Assembly: GCA_017881645.1 (NCBI GenBank)
Contig: JADGQQ010000012.1
Location: forward strand, 1-15,622
DNA: 15,622 nt
DNA from: Clostridia bacterium
GTDB taxonomy: Bacteria > Bacillota > Clostridia > Saccharofermentanales > Saccharofermentanaceae
Direction: 5' to 3'
Of this stretch, positions 7,215 to 13,701 are shown piece after piece. The translations under genes were made by a program, and so were the position numbers. The notes under the pieces are model-generated. The model made no database searches, was not told the DNA's origin, and saw only the letters and a program-made list of their open reading frames with translations. The stretch's first letter is position 1. Each line of letters opens with the position of its first letter.

Positions 7215-8477
7215 GTGGATATCAGCAAAGCAAAACTGCAGCAAATGGTTCGTTCAAGGCGGGACAGATTTCTCCGGAATACTCGGAAAGTACTCAAGGT
7301 ACTTCCGTATGTCCTGATCGCAGCGGGCATCGGACTATGTATTTTTTCAGCTGTCCGCATGTATCAGATTAGAGAAAATCAGACATCACAGATTGCTGCT
7401 GAAGCTTGGACGGGCGAATCCAGCAAACATTTCATGCAGATTTCCTGCTTTGCCAGAGGACAGCAGCAATCCGGCGGAAGTCCTGATCTTTTTCTCGATT
7501 CTACAGTCAGCCTGACGAAAAATGACATCATGACGCTGCGAACGACGTTGGATGAACTCGTTCGCGTTGCATCCGGAGTAGATTCCGGCATGTCAAGTGC
7601 CGTGCCCACCCTAGGGAAAACAGGTCAGGATCAAAGCCTGACGCCTGCTGTAAATACGGAGACGCCTCTTTGGATTGATGCATACTCGGCCGAAGCCAGA
7701 TGTACCGTCGTCAGACCGGCGACGGATCTTTCCGCTGCAATATCCAATGAGACGGTACTTACCGGTGTAGGCGGAGATTATTCTCTCTTTCACCCGCTGA
7801 TGATTATTGAGGGGTCCTTTCTTTCAGAGTCCGGCAGCGACACAAAGGCGATCGTTTTGGACGAGGGCTTATCATGGCTGCTATTTGGTTCCTATCATTC
7901 CGTGGGTCAGGATGTGACCATCAACGGCATTACTTACAAGGTTGCCGGTGTCGTACGAAAGAACGAAACAAAAATAGATAAGCAGTCGTACGGGGATTTT
8001 CCGCGTGCATATATTCTGTTCGACGAACTGGCCCGTATATTTCCGGGCACACCGGCTAATCCGGCCAATGATACCGTTCCGGCTGCAACGGAAGGGAATG
8101 GATCCGGTCTTCCGGACGCGTCCAATCTTGCAATCCAATGCTACGAAGTCGTCCTTCCGAATCAATTGGATGGGATTGCCAAACAGAATCTGATCAGTGC
8201 ATTGAGTACATCCGGAAAAGATGCGAAGAATTATTGGATTGTTCAGAATACCGGACGTTTTACGCCTCCGAATCTCGTTTCATCCGTGTTTCCTATTGGT
8301 GCGAAGGCCGCCGAAAAAACGCAGTTCAGAATTCCGTTCTGGGAACTTTCGGCTGAGATCGCTGAATCCGTACTCGTATTCTGGTGGGCGATGATGGCTC
8401 TGGGAGCCGCTGTTTCCCTAACATCGTTACTGGCCGTATATATGGCTTTGAAGAAAGAAAAGATTCGCAGGGTGTAA
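7215..8477 (+). CDS. MacB periplasmic-core-domain protein with only two membrane segments (420 aa)
   Basis: The first span (about 28-49) is followed by a large extracytoplasmic region. Its part at about 186-248 matches the MacB periplasmic core signature: GGDYSLFHPLMIIEGSFLS, then IVLDEGLSWLLFG, then VGQDVTINGITYKVAGVV. Normal MacB/FtsX permeases then have three membrane spans that carry the transport core. Here a single span (about 384-412) follows, and the protein ends in a basic tail KKEKIRRV. It therefore looks like a MacB core without the usual permease module, perhaps a structural or sensory partner of the adaptor. The start is GTG at 7215, preceded by TAGGAGG, which overlaps the adaptor stop. 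The same frame stays open for 79 codons past the stop but codes for no membrane span, so simple loss by a stop mutation is not supported. No clear terminator follows. Confidence 0.8.
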   Translation: MDISKAKLQQMVRSRRDRFLRNTRKVLKVLPYVLIAAGIGLCIFSAVRMYQIRENQTSQIAAEAWTGESSKHFMQISCFARGQQQSGGSPDLFLDSTVSLTKNDIMTLRTTLDELVRVASGVDSGMSSAVPTLGKTGQDQSLTPAVNTETPLWIDAYSAEARCTVVRPATDLSAAISNETVLTGVGGDYSLFHPLMIIEGSFLSESGSDTKAIVLDEGLSWLLFGSYHSVGQDVTINGITYKVAGVVRKNETKIDKQSYGDFPRAYILFDELARIFPGTPANPANDTVPAATEGNGSGLPDASNLAIQCYEVVLPNQLDGIAKQNLISALSTSGKDAKNYWIVQNTGRFTPPNLVSSVFPIGAKAAEKTQFRIPFWELSAEIAESVLVFWWAMMALGAAVSLTSLLAVYMALKKEKIRRV

Positions 8478-8597
8478 TCCTGCATCTCTGATCCGCCGGT
8501 CACATTCTTCCGGAGCAAGTATCTTTTTCGCGTTCTTTCCTTCCGGATCGGGCAGAGGTCAATCCCGCATGGAAGTAAGATAATATTGATAACTCAA

Positions 8598-8626
8598 TTG
8601 ACAATCTTATGTTTTTTAGATAAAAT
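8598..8626 (+). promoter_or_regulatory. Consensus sigma-A promoter
   Basis: TTGACA (8598-8603, perfect) and TAAAAT (8621-8626, five of six) are 17 bases apart, the optimal spacing. This is the best promoter in the window. The expected start is near 8633, yet no coding sequence begins within 450 bases downstream, so the product is either a small RNA or a long leader of the flavin operon. Confidence 0.75.
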
Positions 8627-8632
8627 TAAAGG

Positions 8633-8860
8633 ACATTCGAGAATCGGAATGTGTGCGGATCGCATGGGAAATACACGGAAAACAATGACGCAAATTGCTG
8701 GTTTTTTGGCTCACTGATCATCGATTCGATGCAATCATGATTCTATGTTGGGAGCAGCTTCCGGGTTTTCATAACAACCACAATTTTCCAGTACAGATTC
8801 AATTACATATTTGATTGATTTGACCACTTGTCCAAAGCGGCAGCCCATCTTGCCGCTTTT
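8633..8860 (+). ncRNA. Candidate small non-coding RNA or long structured leader (about 230 nt)
   Basis: The region starts at the predicted start of the consensus promoter and ends at a hairpin followed by TTTT. Local stems are visible, including ACATTC/GAATGT (8633-8638 with 8647-8652). The only small reading frame noticed (MGNTRKTM..., ATG at 8664, 17 codons) lacks a ribosome binding site. I could not match it to 6S, SRP, RNase P or tmRNA, nor to the cobalamin, FMN or c-di-GMP riboswitch cores. Existence and class are inferred. Confidence 0.35.
8834..8860 (+). terminator. Terminator-like hairpin
   Basis: AAAGCGGCA (8834-8842) pairs perfectly with TGCCGCTTT (8851-8859) around an 8-base loop, ending in TTTT. 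The T-run is short, so efficiency may be partial. Confidence 0.55.
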
Positions 8861-8864
8861 CGTC

Positions 8865-8892
8865 GAAGCCTGTAGCTCCCCCTACAGGCTTC
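8865..8892. repeat. 11-bp hairpin inverted repeat
   Basis: GAAGCCTGTAG (8865-8875) pairs perfectly with CTACAGGCTTC (8882-8892) over a 6-base C-rich loop. It has no direct T-run (GTTTT follows eight bases later), so it is either a poor second terminator or a structural element of a leader RNA. Flanking CGTCG (8861-8865) and CGACG (8926-8930) could close a larger multi-branched fold. Confidence 0.5.
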
Positions 8893-8949
8893 ACCGCGTT
8901 TTGGGCCTATCGAAATGACTGCGCACGACGTGATTTTTCTCTTGAAATC

Positions 8950-8958
8950 TGATATGAT
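8950..8958 (+). promoter_or_regulatory. Extended -10 promoter element upstream of fmnB
   Basis: TGATATGAT consists of the TGn extension and TATGAT (five of six to consensus). No good -35 exists at 17 bases, which is tolerated by extended -10 promoters. The expected start is near 8965, giving a leader of about 120 bases that contains the terminator at 9025-9065. Confidence 0.45.
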
Positions 8959-9024
8959 TATTTGTGCGATTTTCCATTTCTAATTTTTTTTATCCGGGCG
9001 TATACTGCGTCTTCACCTGAGGTT

Positions 9025-9065
9025 CCCGGGAGTCCTTAAGATATCTGCGGACACTCGGGGTTTTT
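9025..9065 (+). terminator. Intrinsic terminator in the leader of fmnB; possible attenuator
   Basis: CCCGGG (9025-9030) plus GTCC (9032-9035) pair with GGAC (9049-9052) and CTC-GGG (9054-9060). The stem has one A/A mismatch, one bulged G and one G-T pair, with a 13-base loop, and is followed by TTTTTCTT. The upstream CCGGG at 8994-8998 can instead pair with CCCGG at 9025-9029, which would break the terminator. Two mutually exclusive folds before a start codon are the usual layout of an attenuator. The trigger is unknown. Confidence 0.6.
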
Positions 9066-9085
9066 CTTATATAGGGGGTATTCCG

Positions 9086-10192
9086 GTGGCTGATAATCGG
9101 TCATATGCAAGCATGAAGAAGTTGCGGAACATACGCAGTGCCGGCACGGCAGCGCTGTTGACTGCCCTGCTGATGACAGCCGGCTGTATGTCGTCTGCCG
9201 TGGCAAATAAGCCGCCTGTTTCTGCAGGAGTAGATTTTTTTGCGATGAACACGTACATGACCATTACCTGCTATGGCCCGGATGCGAAAGCTGCGGCCGA
9301 TGCGGGCGAAGCTGCGGTTTACGAGCTGGAAAAGACGGAATCGCGCATGATTTCGACCAGCGAAATCTCCCGCATCAATGCAAACAGCGGAAAAGGACCG
9401 GTAACCGTATCGCAGGAGACCTTCGATATTATAGCCGATGCGGTTCAGTATGCGGAGAAAACGCAGGGTGCATTTGACATTACCATTGCACCCGTTATGG
9501 ATATTTGGGGTTTTGGTGACGGCAATTATAAAGTTCCGACGGATGCGCAGATTCAAGCGGCTTTACCGCTTGTGAACTGGAAGGAAATCAAGCTGGATGC
9601 AGCGAACCTCACGGTTGAACTGCCGGTGGCGGGTATGCAGCTGGATCTGGGAGGCATCGGTAAGGGATTTGCATCAGATAAGGTCCAGAAGATCATGAAG
9701 GGCTGCAATGTTACGGCCGCACTGATCAATCTCGGCGGCAACGTCGCGGTTTTCGGGCCAAAGACAGATGGCTCATTATGGAAAATCGGGATTGCCGATC
9801 CGAATGCACCGGATCCGAACGCTGCGGATGCTTTTCTGGGCGTTTTGACAGGGACGGATATTTCCGTCATTACTTCCGGAGGATACGAACGGTTTTTCGT
9901 GCAGGGCGGGAAGACCTATATTCATATTATGGATCCCGCCACTGGAAAACCTGCGGAGTCCGACCTTCTTTCCGTAAGTATTGTCACTCCCAACGGAATG
10001 CAGGGTGACTGCCTGTCCACGGCGCTGTTTGTCATGGGCAAAGATAAAGCGATGACCTATTGGCGGGATCATAAGGATTTTTCCTGCATTCTGGTTACGA
10101 CGTCCGGTGAAGTATTTGCAAGTCAGGACCTGAAAGACAAGTTTGCACTTGTTGATACAAAAACCGCCTATACACTGCAATTCTTTAGCTGA
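9086..10192 (+). CDS. fmnB: FAD:protein FMN transferase lipoprotein (ApbE/FmnB family, 368 aa)
   Basis: ApbE-family enzymes use FAD to attach FMN covalently to Thr or Ser of extracytoplasmic proteins. The secreted Gram-positive form (FmnB) flavinylates the electron-transfer lipoprotein PplA. A hydrophobic segment (about 18-33) ends at Cys34 in MTAGC, so the enzyme is probably lipid-anchored outside the membrane. Family motifs are in order: FFAMNTYMTIT (51-61), SEISRINANSG (92-102), GAFDITIAPVMDIWGF (128-143), DLGGIGKGFASD (187-198), NLGGNV (215-220), SGGYERFF (264-271), HIMDPATGKP (280-289) and the metal-site segment GDCLSTALFVMG (307-318). GTG at 9086 is chosen because AGGGGG lies seven bases upstream; an in-frame ATG at residue 10 has no such site. 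It starts a set with eetA- and eetB-like genes. No PplA-like acceptor is in the window. Confidence 0.92.
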   Translation: MADNRSYASMKKLRNIRSAGTAALLTALLMTAGCMSSAVANKPPVSAGVDFFAMNTYMTITCYGPDAKAAADAGEAAVYELEKTESRMISTSEISRINANSGKGPVTVSQETFDIIADAVQYAEKTQGAFDITIAPVMDIWGFGDGNYKVPTDAQIQAALPLVNWKEIKLDAANLTVELPVAGMQLDLGGIGKGFASDKVQKIMKGCNVTAALINLGGNVAVFGPKTDGSLWKIGIADPNAPDPNAADAFLGVLTGTDISVITSGGYERFFVQGGKTYIHIMDPATGKPAESDLLSVSIVTPNGMQGDCLSTALFVMGKDKAMTYWRDHKDFSCILVTTSGEVFASQDLKDKFALVDTKTAYTLQFFS

Positions 10193-10212
10193 TTTACAGA
10201 AAGGAATCCTCG

Positions 10213-10716
10213 ATGACGACGAACGATCCGTCTCCGATCCGAACAGTGACGCCCCGTCGGGCAGACGCGGACAAACATGTGTACCGTGCGCATTACCGGT
10301 TCTGTCGATGGGATGCCGTCGTGGTATTGTTTGTTCTTCTTTTGGCCGGCGGCCTCGTGTTTGGCCTGTATTTGTCTGCGAAGAACAGTCTTTCGGCATC
10401 CTCGCACAAAGAAGCCGTTCTGACGGTTGACGGGACGGAAGTATGGCGTGTCAGCCTGTCCGGACTAACCACGGCAAAGGAATATACGGTGACAGGGAAC
10501 GGGGAGAAGATTGTGGTACAGGCAGAGAACGGGGAAGCCCGGGTATTGTCCTCGACGTGCCGCGACCAGATCTGCGTCCGGACCGGCTGGATCTCCGGTG
10601 TCGGCCAGACGGCAGTCTGCCTGCCGTACAGAGTGGTTCTCCGGATTGACGCCGTCGGAAATGGCGCCGCCGCACCTTCGGATACGAATACTTCCTATGA
10701 TGTGATTTCCAAATGA
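10213..10716 (+). CDS. eetA: EetA-like protein, NusG domain II (167 aa)
   Basis: This is a small membrane-anchored extracytoplasmic protein. One membrane span lies at about 34-55 after a basic cytoplasmic N-terminus. The outer domain (about 65-147) ends in the signature of this family: Cys116-RDQI-Cys121-VRTGWI, then GQTAVCLPYRVVLRI with Cys136. Homologues are annotated as NusG domain II proteins. In Listeria and lactobacilli EetA sits in the flavin-based extracellular electron transfer locus and is needed for electron export; its chemistry is unsettled, and the conserved cysteines are an obvious feature. AAAGGA lies upstream of the ATG. The gene is 20 bases after fmnB and its stop precedes the eetB-like start by 14 bases. 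Eet assignment rests on the trio of neighbours as well as the motif. Confidence 0.85.
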   Translation: MTTNDPSPIRTVTPRRADADKHVYRAHYRFCRWDAVVVLFVLLLAGGLVFGLYLSAKNSLSASSHKEAVLTVDGTEVWRVSLSGLTTAKEYTVTGNGEKIVVQAENGEARVLSSTCRDQICVRTGWISGVGQTAVCLPYRVVLRIDAVGNGAAAPSDTNTSYDVISK

Positions 10717-10730
10717 GCGGGGAGGTGCGT

Positions 10731-11249
10731 ATGCGATATTCCATTTATGACCTCTCGCGCTGGGGCGTCCTGACCGCTCTCGCACTGGCGCTGTCCGTGA
10801 CGGAAACGCTGTTTTTCCCGTCGGCACTTTTCCCCGTACCGGGTATGCGGATGGGGTTGGCCAACATTGTTACCCTTCTCTCCATTTATTTGTTCGGCGC
10901 GGTTCCGACCATGCTGATCGTTCTGATCCGGTGTCTGGCAACATTCGCATTCGGGGGGAACCTGACCAGTTTTCTGTTTTCTCTGGCCGGCGGATTTTTA
11001 TCGTTGTTTTTCATGCTGCTGCTGCGAAACCGGCGTGTGTTCTCGCTTTTCGGCGTGAGCGTAGGGGGATCGGCCGCACATAATATCGGACAGATTCTGA
11101 TCGCCTGTCTGCTCGTCCGTTCGTGGGCCATTTTATCCTATCTGCCGGTTCTGCTTCTCATCTCGATCGTTACCGGGCTGCTGATCGCGGCTCTGTCTGC
11201 ACCTGTTTACAAAGCTGTCGGAGCGATTCGGCCGGGAGGAGAATCGTGA
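10731..11249 (+). CDS. eetB: EetB-like Gx transporter family membrane protein (Hpre_diP_synt_I, 172 aa)
   Basis: This is a hydrophobic protein with about five spans, of the family historically labelled heptaprenyl diphosphate synthase component I and resembling ECF-transporter S-components. The family core VPGMRMGLANIVTLLSIYLFG follows the first span, and a HNIGQ motif lies in the second half. In flavin-based extracellular electron transfer loci this is EetB, partner of EetA. I chose the ATG at 10731 because GGGGAGGT lies directly upstream. An in-frame ATG at 10713 overlaps the eetA stop (ATGA) but has no ribosome binding site; it would add six residues. The stop overlaps the next gene's GTG by four bases (GTGA). 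A polyprenyl synthase (DmkB-like) and a DHNA prenyltransferase (DmkA-like), often adjacent in such loci, are absent here. Confidence 0.82.
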   Translation: MRYSIYDLSRWGVLTALALALSVTETLFFPSALFPVPGMRMGLANIVTLLSIYLFGAVPTMLIVLIRCLATFAFGGNLTSFLFSLAGGFLSLFFMLLLRNRRVFSLFGVSVGGSAAHNIGQILIACLLVRSWAILSYLPVLLLISIVTGLLIAALSAPVYKAVGAIRPGGES

Positions 11250-12190
11250 CCTCGAAAACCAAATCCATTCTGGCGAAACTTGCACTGCTGACTGCGACCA
11301 TCATATGGGGAGGCTCATTCGTTGTCCTGAAAAATGCCATACAAACGCTCCCGACCTACTATGTGCTCGGTATGCGCAGTCTTATCGCGAGCATCATCCT
11401 GTCCGCTGTCTTCTGGAAGCGCTTCAAAAAAATGGACCGGAAATATCTGTGGAACGGGTGCATCATGGGCGCGCTTCTCTTCACGGGATTCGCATTTCAA
11501 ACCAATGGACTGATCGGTACAACACCCGGCAAGAACGCATTCCTTACATCGGTCTACTGCGTCCTCGTACCTTTCTTTTACTGGATTTTCTCGAAAATCC
11601 GTCCGGACCGCTACAATGTTCTGGCAGCTTTCATCTGCATTATCGGAATTGGCTTTGTCTCATTCCGGGGAGAATCATTTATCTCCGGAGATGCGTGGAT
11701 TGCCGTCGGCGATATCCTCACGCTGATCAGCGGTGTGTTTTTTGCGTTTCACATCGTCGCGATCGCCCGGTTCGCTTCGGGACGCGATGTAATTCTTCTG
11801 ACCATTCTGCAGTTTATCGTATTCAGTGCCCTGGCCTGGGTCATGTGTTTCGGGTTGGAAAAAATCCCGGCCTCGAACTCGGTTTCCGAATGGACGAGTA
11901 TTTTGTATCTCGGTGTATGTTCGACGGCGATTGCCTTGCTGCTGCAGAGTATCGGACAAAAATACACGCCCGCATCGCAGGCCGCGATTATACTTTCTCT
12001 CGAAGGCGTGTTCGGCGTCTTGTTTTCGCTGGCTTTTTACAAGGAAAAGATCACGCCGATTCTCTTTATCGGTTTCGCGTTGATTTTTATTTCGGTCGTG
12101 ATCTCGGAAACGAAAATGGATATTCATCCTATTGCCTATTTGCAGGGTGCATATGCTAAAATAATAAATAAAAAAGCGTCTTCGAAATGA
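11246..12190 (+). CDS. EamA/DMT family permease (314 aa)
   Basis: This is a ten-span metabolite permease made of two EamA repeats (about 10-140 and 155-288). Recognisable family parts are TIIWGGSFVVLKNAI (18-32), TTPGKNAFLTSVYCVLVPF (92-110), and the second-repeat segment from about 225 to 268 ending in AFYKEKI. Members export or import amino acids, nucleotides and other small molecules; substrate cannot be predicted from these motifs. The GTG start overlaps the eetB stop as GTGA, and GGGAGGAG lies four bases upstream, so translation is probably coupled to eetB. This makes a role in the same pathway plausible. Flavin transport is one speculation, since the riboflavin transporter RibN belongs to this superfamily. 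An upstream start in the same frame would run deep into eetB and is unlikely. Confidence 0.88.
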   Translation: MTSKTKSILAKLALLTATIIWGGSFVVLKNAIQTLPTYYVLGMRSLIASIILSAVFWKRFKKMDRKYLWNGCIMGALLFTGFAFQTNGLIGTTPGKNAFLTSVYCVLVPFFYWIFSKIRPDRYNVLAAFICIIGIGFVSFRGESFISGDAWIAVGDILTLISGVFFAFHIVAIARFASGRDVILLTILQFIVFSALAWVMCFGLEKIPASNSVSEWTSILYLGVCSTAIALLLQSIGQKYTPASQAAIILSLEGVFGVLFSLAFYKEKITPILFIGFALIFISVVISETKMDIHPIAYLQGAYAKIINKKASSK

Positions 12191-12229
12191 CCCGAACATC
12201 CTGCGGCACTCGCGTTGGAGGCCTGAAGT

Positions 12230-13048
12230 ATGAAGCAACCGGACAACCCTTTTTGGCCCAAGAAGAGCATCCTGCAGCCGGCTCCTCCCAAAGAGCCATT
12301 TGTTCCTGTTCGCCGCATCCGCAAGTCGCTTACCAGGGAAGAGCAGAAGAGCGTTGATTCGGTTGCTGAGGATCGGTTTAAAGTCCCTCTGATCCTTTTG
12401 ATGGAACATGCGGGTCTCGCGGTTACAGAGATCTGTGAATATATGGCGGGTTCCAGAAGTACGCCGGTACACATTTTTGCCGGTAAAGGGCACAACGGCG
12501 GAGATGCCTATGTTTGTGCCAGACTTCTGTACGGCCGGGGATATCCTGTCACTGTATGGGACTGTTTTCCGGGATATACACATACGGGACTCGTAAAGAT
12601 TATGAGGGATTCCGTTCTCGCCCTCGGTATCAGCGTGCGGCCGGCCAATGAATTTGAGCCGCAGAAGCTATCGAGCGGTGTGTCACGCATGATTGATGAT
12701 CGGGTATCCGGAATGCCGTGCGTGATCATCGACGGAATTATCGGTACCGGATTTGAATATACACGGCCGCTTCCTCCGCAGATCCGCGGCATTACAATGC
12801 GAATGGAGGAAGGTCATGTCCGTGGCGCCAGAGTCATTGCCATTGATATTCCGACGGGTGTAGACGCGAATACCGGCGAAGCCGATCTTCGAGCCGTGAC
12901 CGCGGACTGCACGGTTACTTTCATTCTTCCGAAGCCGGGCATTCTGCATGGCAAGGGAAGAGAACTGGCAGGACAGGTGCGGGTATTCCCCCTCGGGCTG
13001 CCGATTGATTTTGCCGACCGGGCGCTTCGCTCCGGACTGCATCCGTAA
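12230..13048 (+). CDS. nnrE: NAD(P)H-hydrate epimerase domain protein (YjeF_N, stand-alone, 272 aa)
   Basis: The YjeF_N domain interconverts the R and S forms of hydrated NAD(P)H so that a dehydratase (NnrD) can repair them. Signature pieces are MEHAG (58-62), GKGHNGGDAYVCARLL (85-100; the usual form is GNGNNGGDG), IIDGIIGTGF (166-175), IDIPTGVDANTG (205-216), and the closing PKPG segment (234-237). The protein ends where the dehydratase domain begins in fused bacterial forms, so NnrD must be encoded elsewhere or absent. The first 28 residues form a Pro-rich extension not typical of the domain. GGAGG lies upstream of the ATG. It is 39 bases after the EamA gene. Its place among flavin and nicotinamide enzymes fits cofactor repair. 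The GKGHNGGDA variant should retain cofactor binding but I cannot prove activity. Confidence 0.88.
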   Translation: MKQPDNPFWPKKSILQPAPPKEPFVPVRRIRKSLTREEQKSVDSVAEDRFKVPLILLMEHAGLAVTEICEYMAGSRSTPVHIFAGKGHNGGDAYVCARLLYGRGYPVTVWDCFPGYTHTGLVKIMRDSVLALGISVRPANEFEPQKLSSGVSRMIDDRVSGMPCVIIDGIIGTGFEYTRPLPPQIRGITMRMEEGHVRGARVIAIDIPTGVDANTGEADLRAVTADCTVTFILPKPGILHGKGRELAGQVRVFPLGLPIDFADRALRSGLHP

Positions 13049-13143
13049 TCCGACAAGATCTTACCGCTGCAATTCCAACCCCTGAAGATTCCCGTAACAA
13101 GAATTGCCATCCAAATGATAGAAGAAATATATGGAGCACCGCA

Positions 13144-13659
13144 ATGGACAAAGATGCACTGAACAAAATCACCTACGGATTATTTGTCGCAGGAGTTCAG
13201 GATACGAACTGGTTCGGAGGATGTATCGTAGATGCTTTTATGCAGGTTACTTTCGAGCCTGCGACGATTGTGTACAGCTCAATGAACAAGAACCGCACGG
13301 GAGAAATTATACTTGAGAAGGGCGAATTCACGATCTCCGTCCTTCCGTCGGACGTTCACCCGTTTGTGATCTCGAATTTTGGATACCAGAGCAGCCGAAA
13401 GACCGATAAGTGGGCGAATGTCCCGCACGATATTGTCAACGGGCTGCCGGTTCTGAAAGATATGGCAGCGTACTACCGCTGCAAAATGGTTGACGCAAGA
13501 GACCTGAAGACACATACACTGTTCTACTGTGAAGTGCTCGATGCGTGGTCCGGCACAAAAACACCGCTTGTATATGCCGATTACCAGAAGTCCATGAAGC
13601 CGGCGGCCACCGCTGCTTTTATGGAATTCCAGAAAACAAAAATATCTCCGCTGCTTTAA
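13144..13659 (+). CDS. Flavin-reductase-like FMN-binding protein (171 aa)
   Basis: The split-barrel FMN-binding fold of the flavin reductase family is suggested by the start DKDALNKITYGLFVAGV, the FEPATIVYSSMNKN strand with its Pro (residue 39), the FTISVLP segment (62-68) and the closing HTLFYCEV (124-131). The opening is typical of clostridial NADH:flavin reductase/high-molecular-weight rubredoxin proteins, where this domain is followed by rubredoxin. Here the rubredoxin part is missing and the protein ends after the barrel, so electrons may pass to a separate partner. Possible roles are FMN reduction or an oxygen- or NO-detoxifying chain. A modest GGAG site lies before the ATG. The 95-base gap from nnrE shows no convincing promoter or terminator, so read-through from upstream is likely. 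Confidence 0.82.
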   Translation: MDKDALNKITYGLFVAGVQDTNWFGGCIVDAFMQVTFEPATIVYSSMNKNRTGEIILEKGEFTISVLPSDVHPFVISNFGYQSSRKTDKWANVPHDIVNGLPVLKDMAAYYRCKMVDARDLKTHTLFYCEVLDAWSGTKTPLVYADYQKSMKPAATAAFMEFQKTKISPLL

Positions 13660-13701
13660 CAGGAACGTGCCGATTCGGCGCAATGAAAGGACAAAGGATA
13701 G

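Larger units (their letters stand above)
8478..9085. other. 608-base non-coding region between the transport operon and the flavin/redox series
   Basis: No credible protein gene is present. From left to right: about 120 bases with no clear signal and no obvious terminator for the transport operon; a consensus promoter (8598-8626); about 200 bases rich in small hairpins, for example ACATTC/GAATGT at 8633-8652; a terminator-like hairpin (8834-8860); an 11-bp hairpin (8865-8892); an extended -10 element (8950-8958); and an intrinsic terminator (9025-9065) just before the GTG start at 9086. The layout is that of a small-RNA gene followed by a regulated leader, or of one long leader. Confidence 0.7.

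Noticed and set aside
8478..8717. Read-through continuation of the MacB-like gene (79 open codons in frame)
   Set aside because: The encoded stretch has no membrane spans or family motifs and overlaps a consensus promoter; the openness looks accidental.
8664..8717. Small open reading frame in the intergenic region
   Set aside because: Seventeen codons, no ribosome binding site, no recognisable product.
8889..8905. ACCGCG word suggesting a T-box leader
   Set aside because: Only six bases match; the preceding TGGN part of the T-box core, the specifier loop and a matching downstream amino-acid gene are absent.
8940..9085. FMN riboswitch before the flavin transferase gene
   Set aside because: The conserved RFN core segments are not present; only a terminator with a possible competing stem is seen.
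9776..10399. Long minus-strand open frame opposite fmnB and eetA
   Set aside because: No domain resemblance and full overlap with two well-supported genes.
10713..10730. Upstream ATG of the eetB-like gene overlapping the eetA stop
   Set aside because: It has no ribosome binding site, whereas GGGGAGGT stands directly before the ATG at 10731; kept as an alternative start only.
11305..12159. Long second-frame open reading frame (284 codons) inside the EamA gene
   Set aside because: It is rich in Arg, Cys and His, has no family resemblance, and lies wholly inside a gene with clear EamA motifs.
13104..13133. TTGCCA-18-TATATG promoter before the flavin-reductase gene
   Set aside because: The start of transcription would fall after the ribosome binding site of the gene it should serve.
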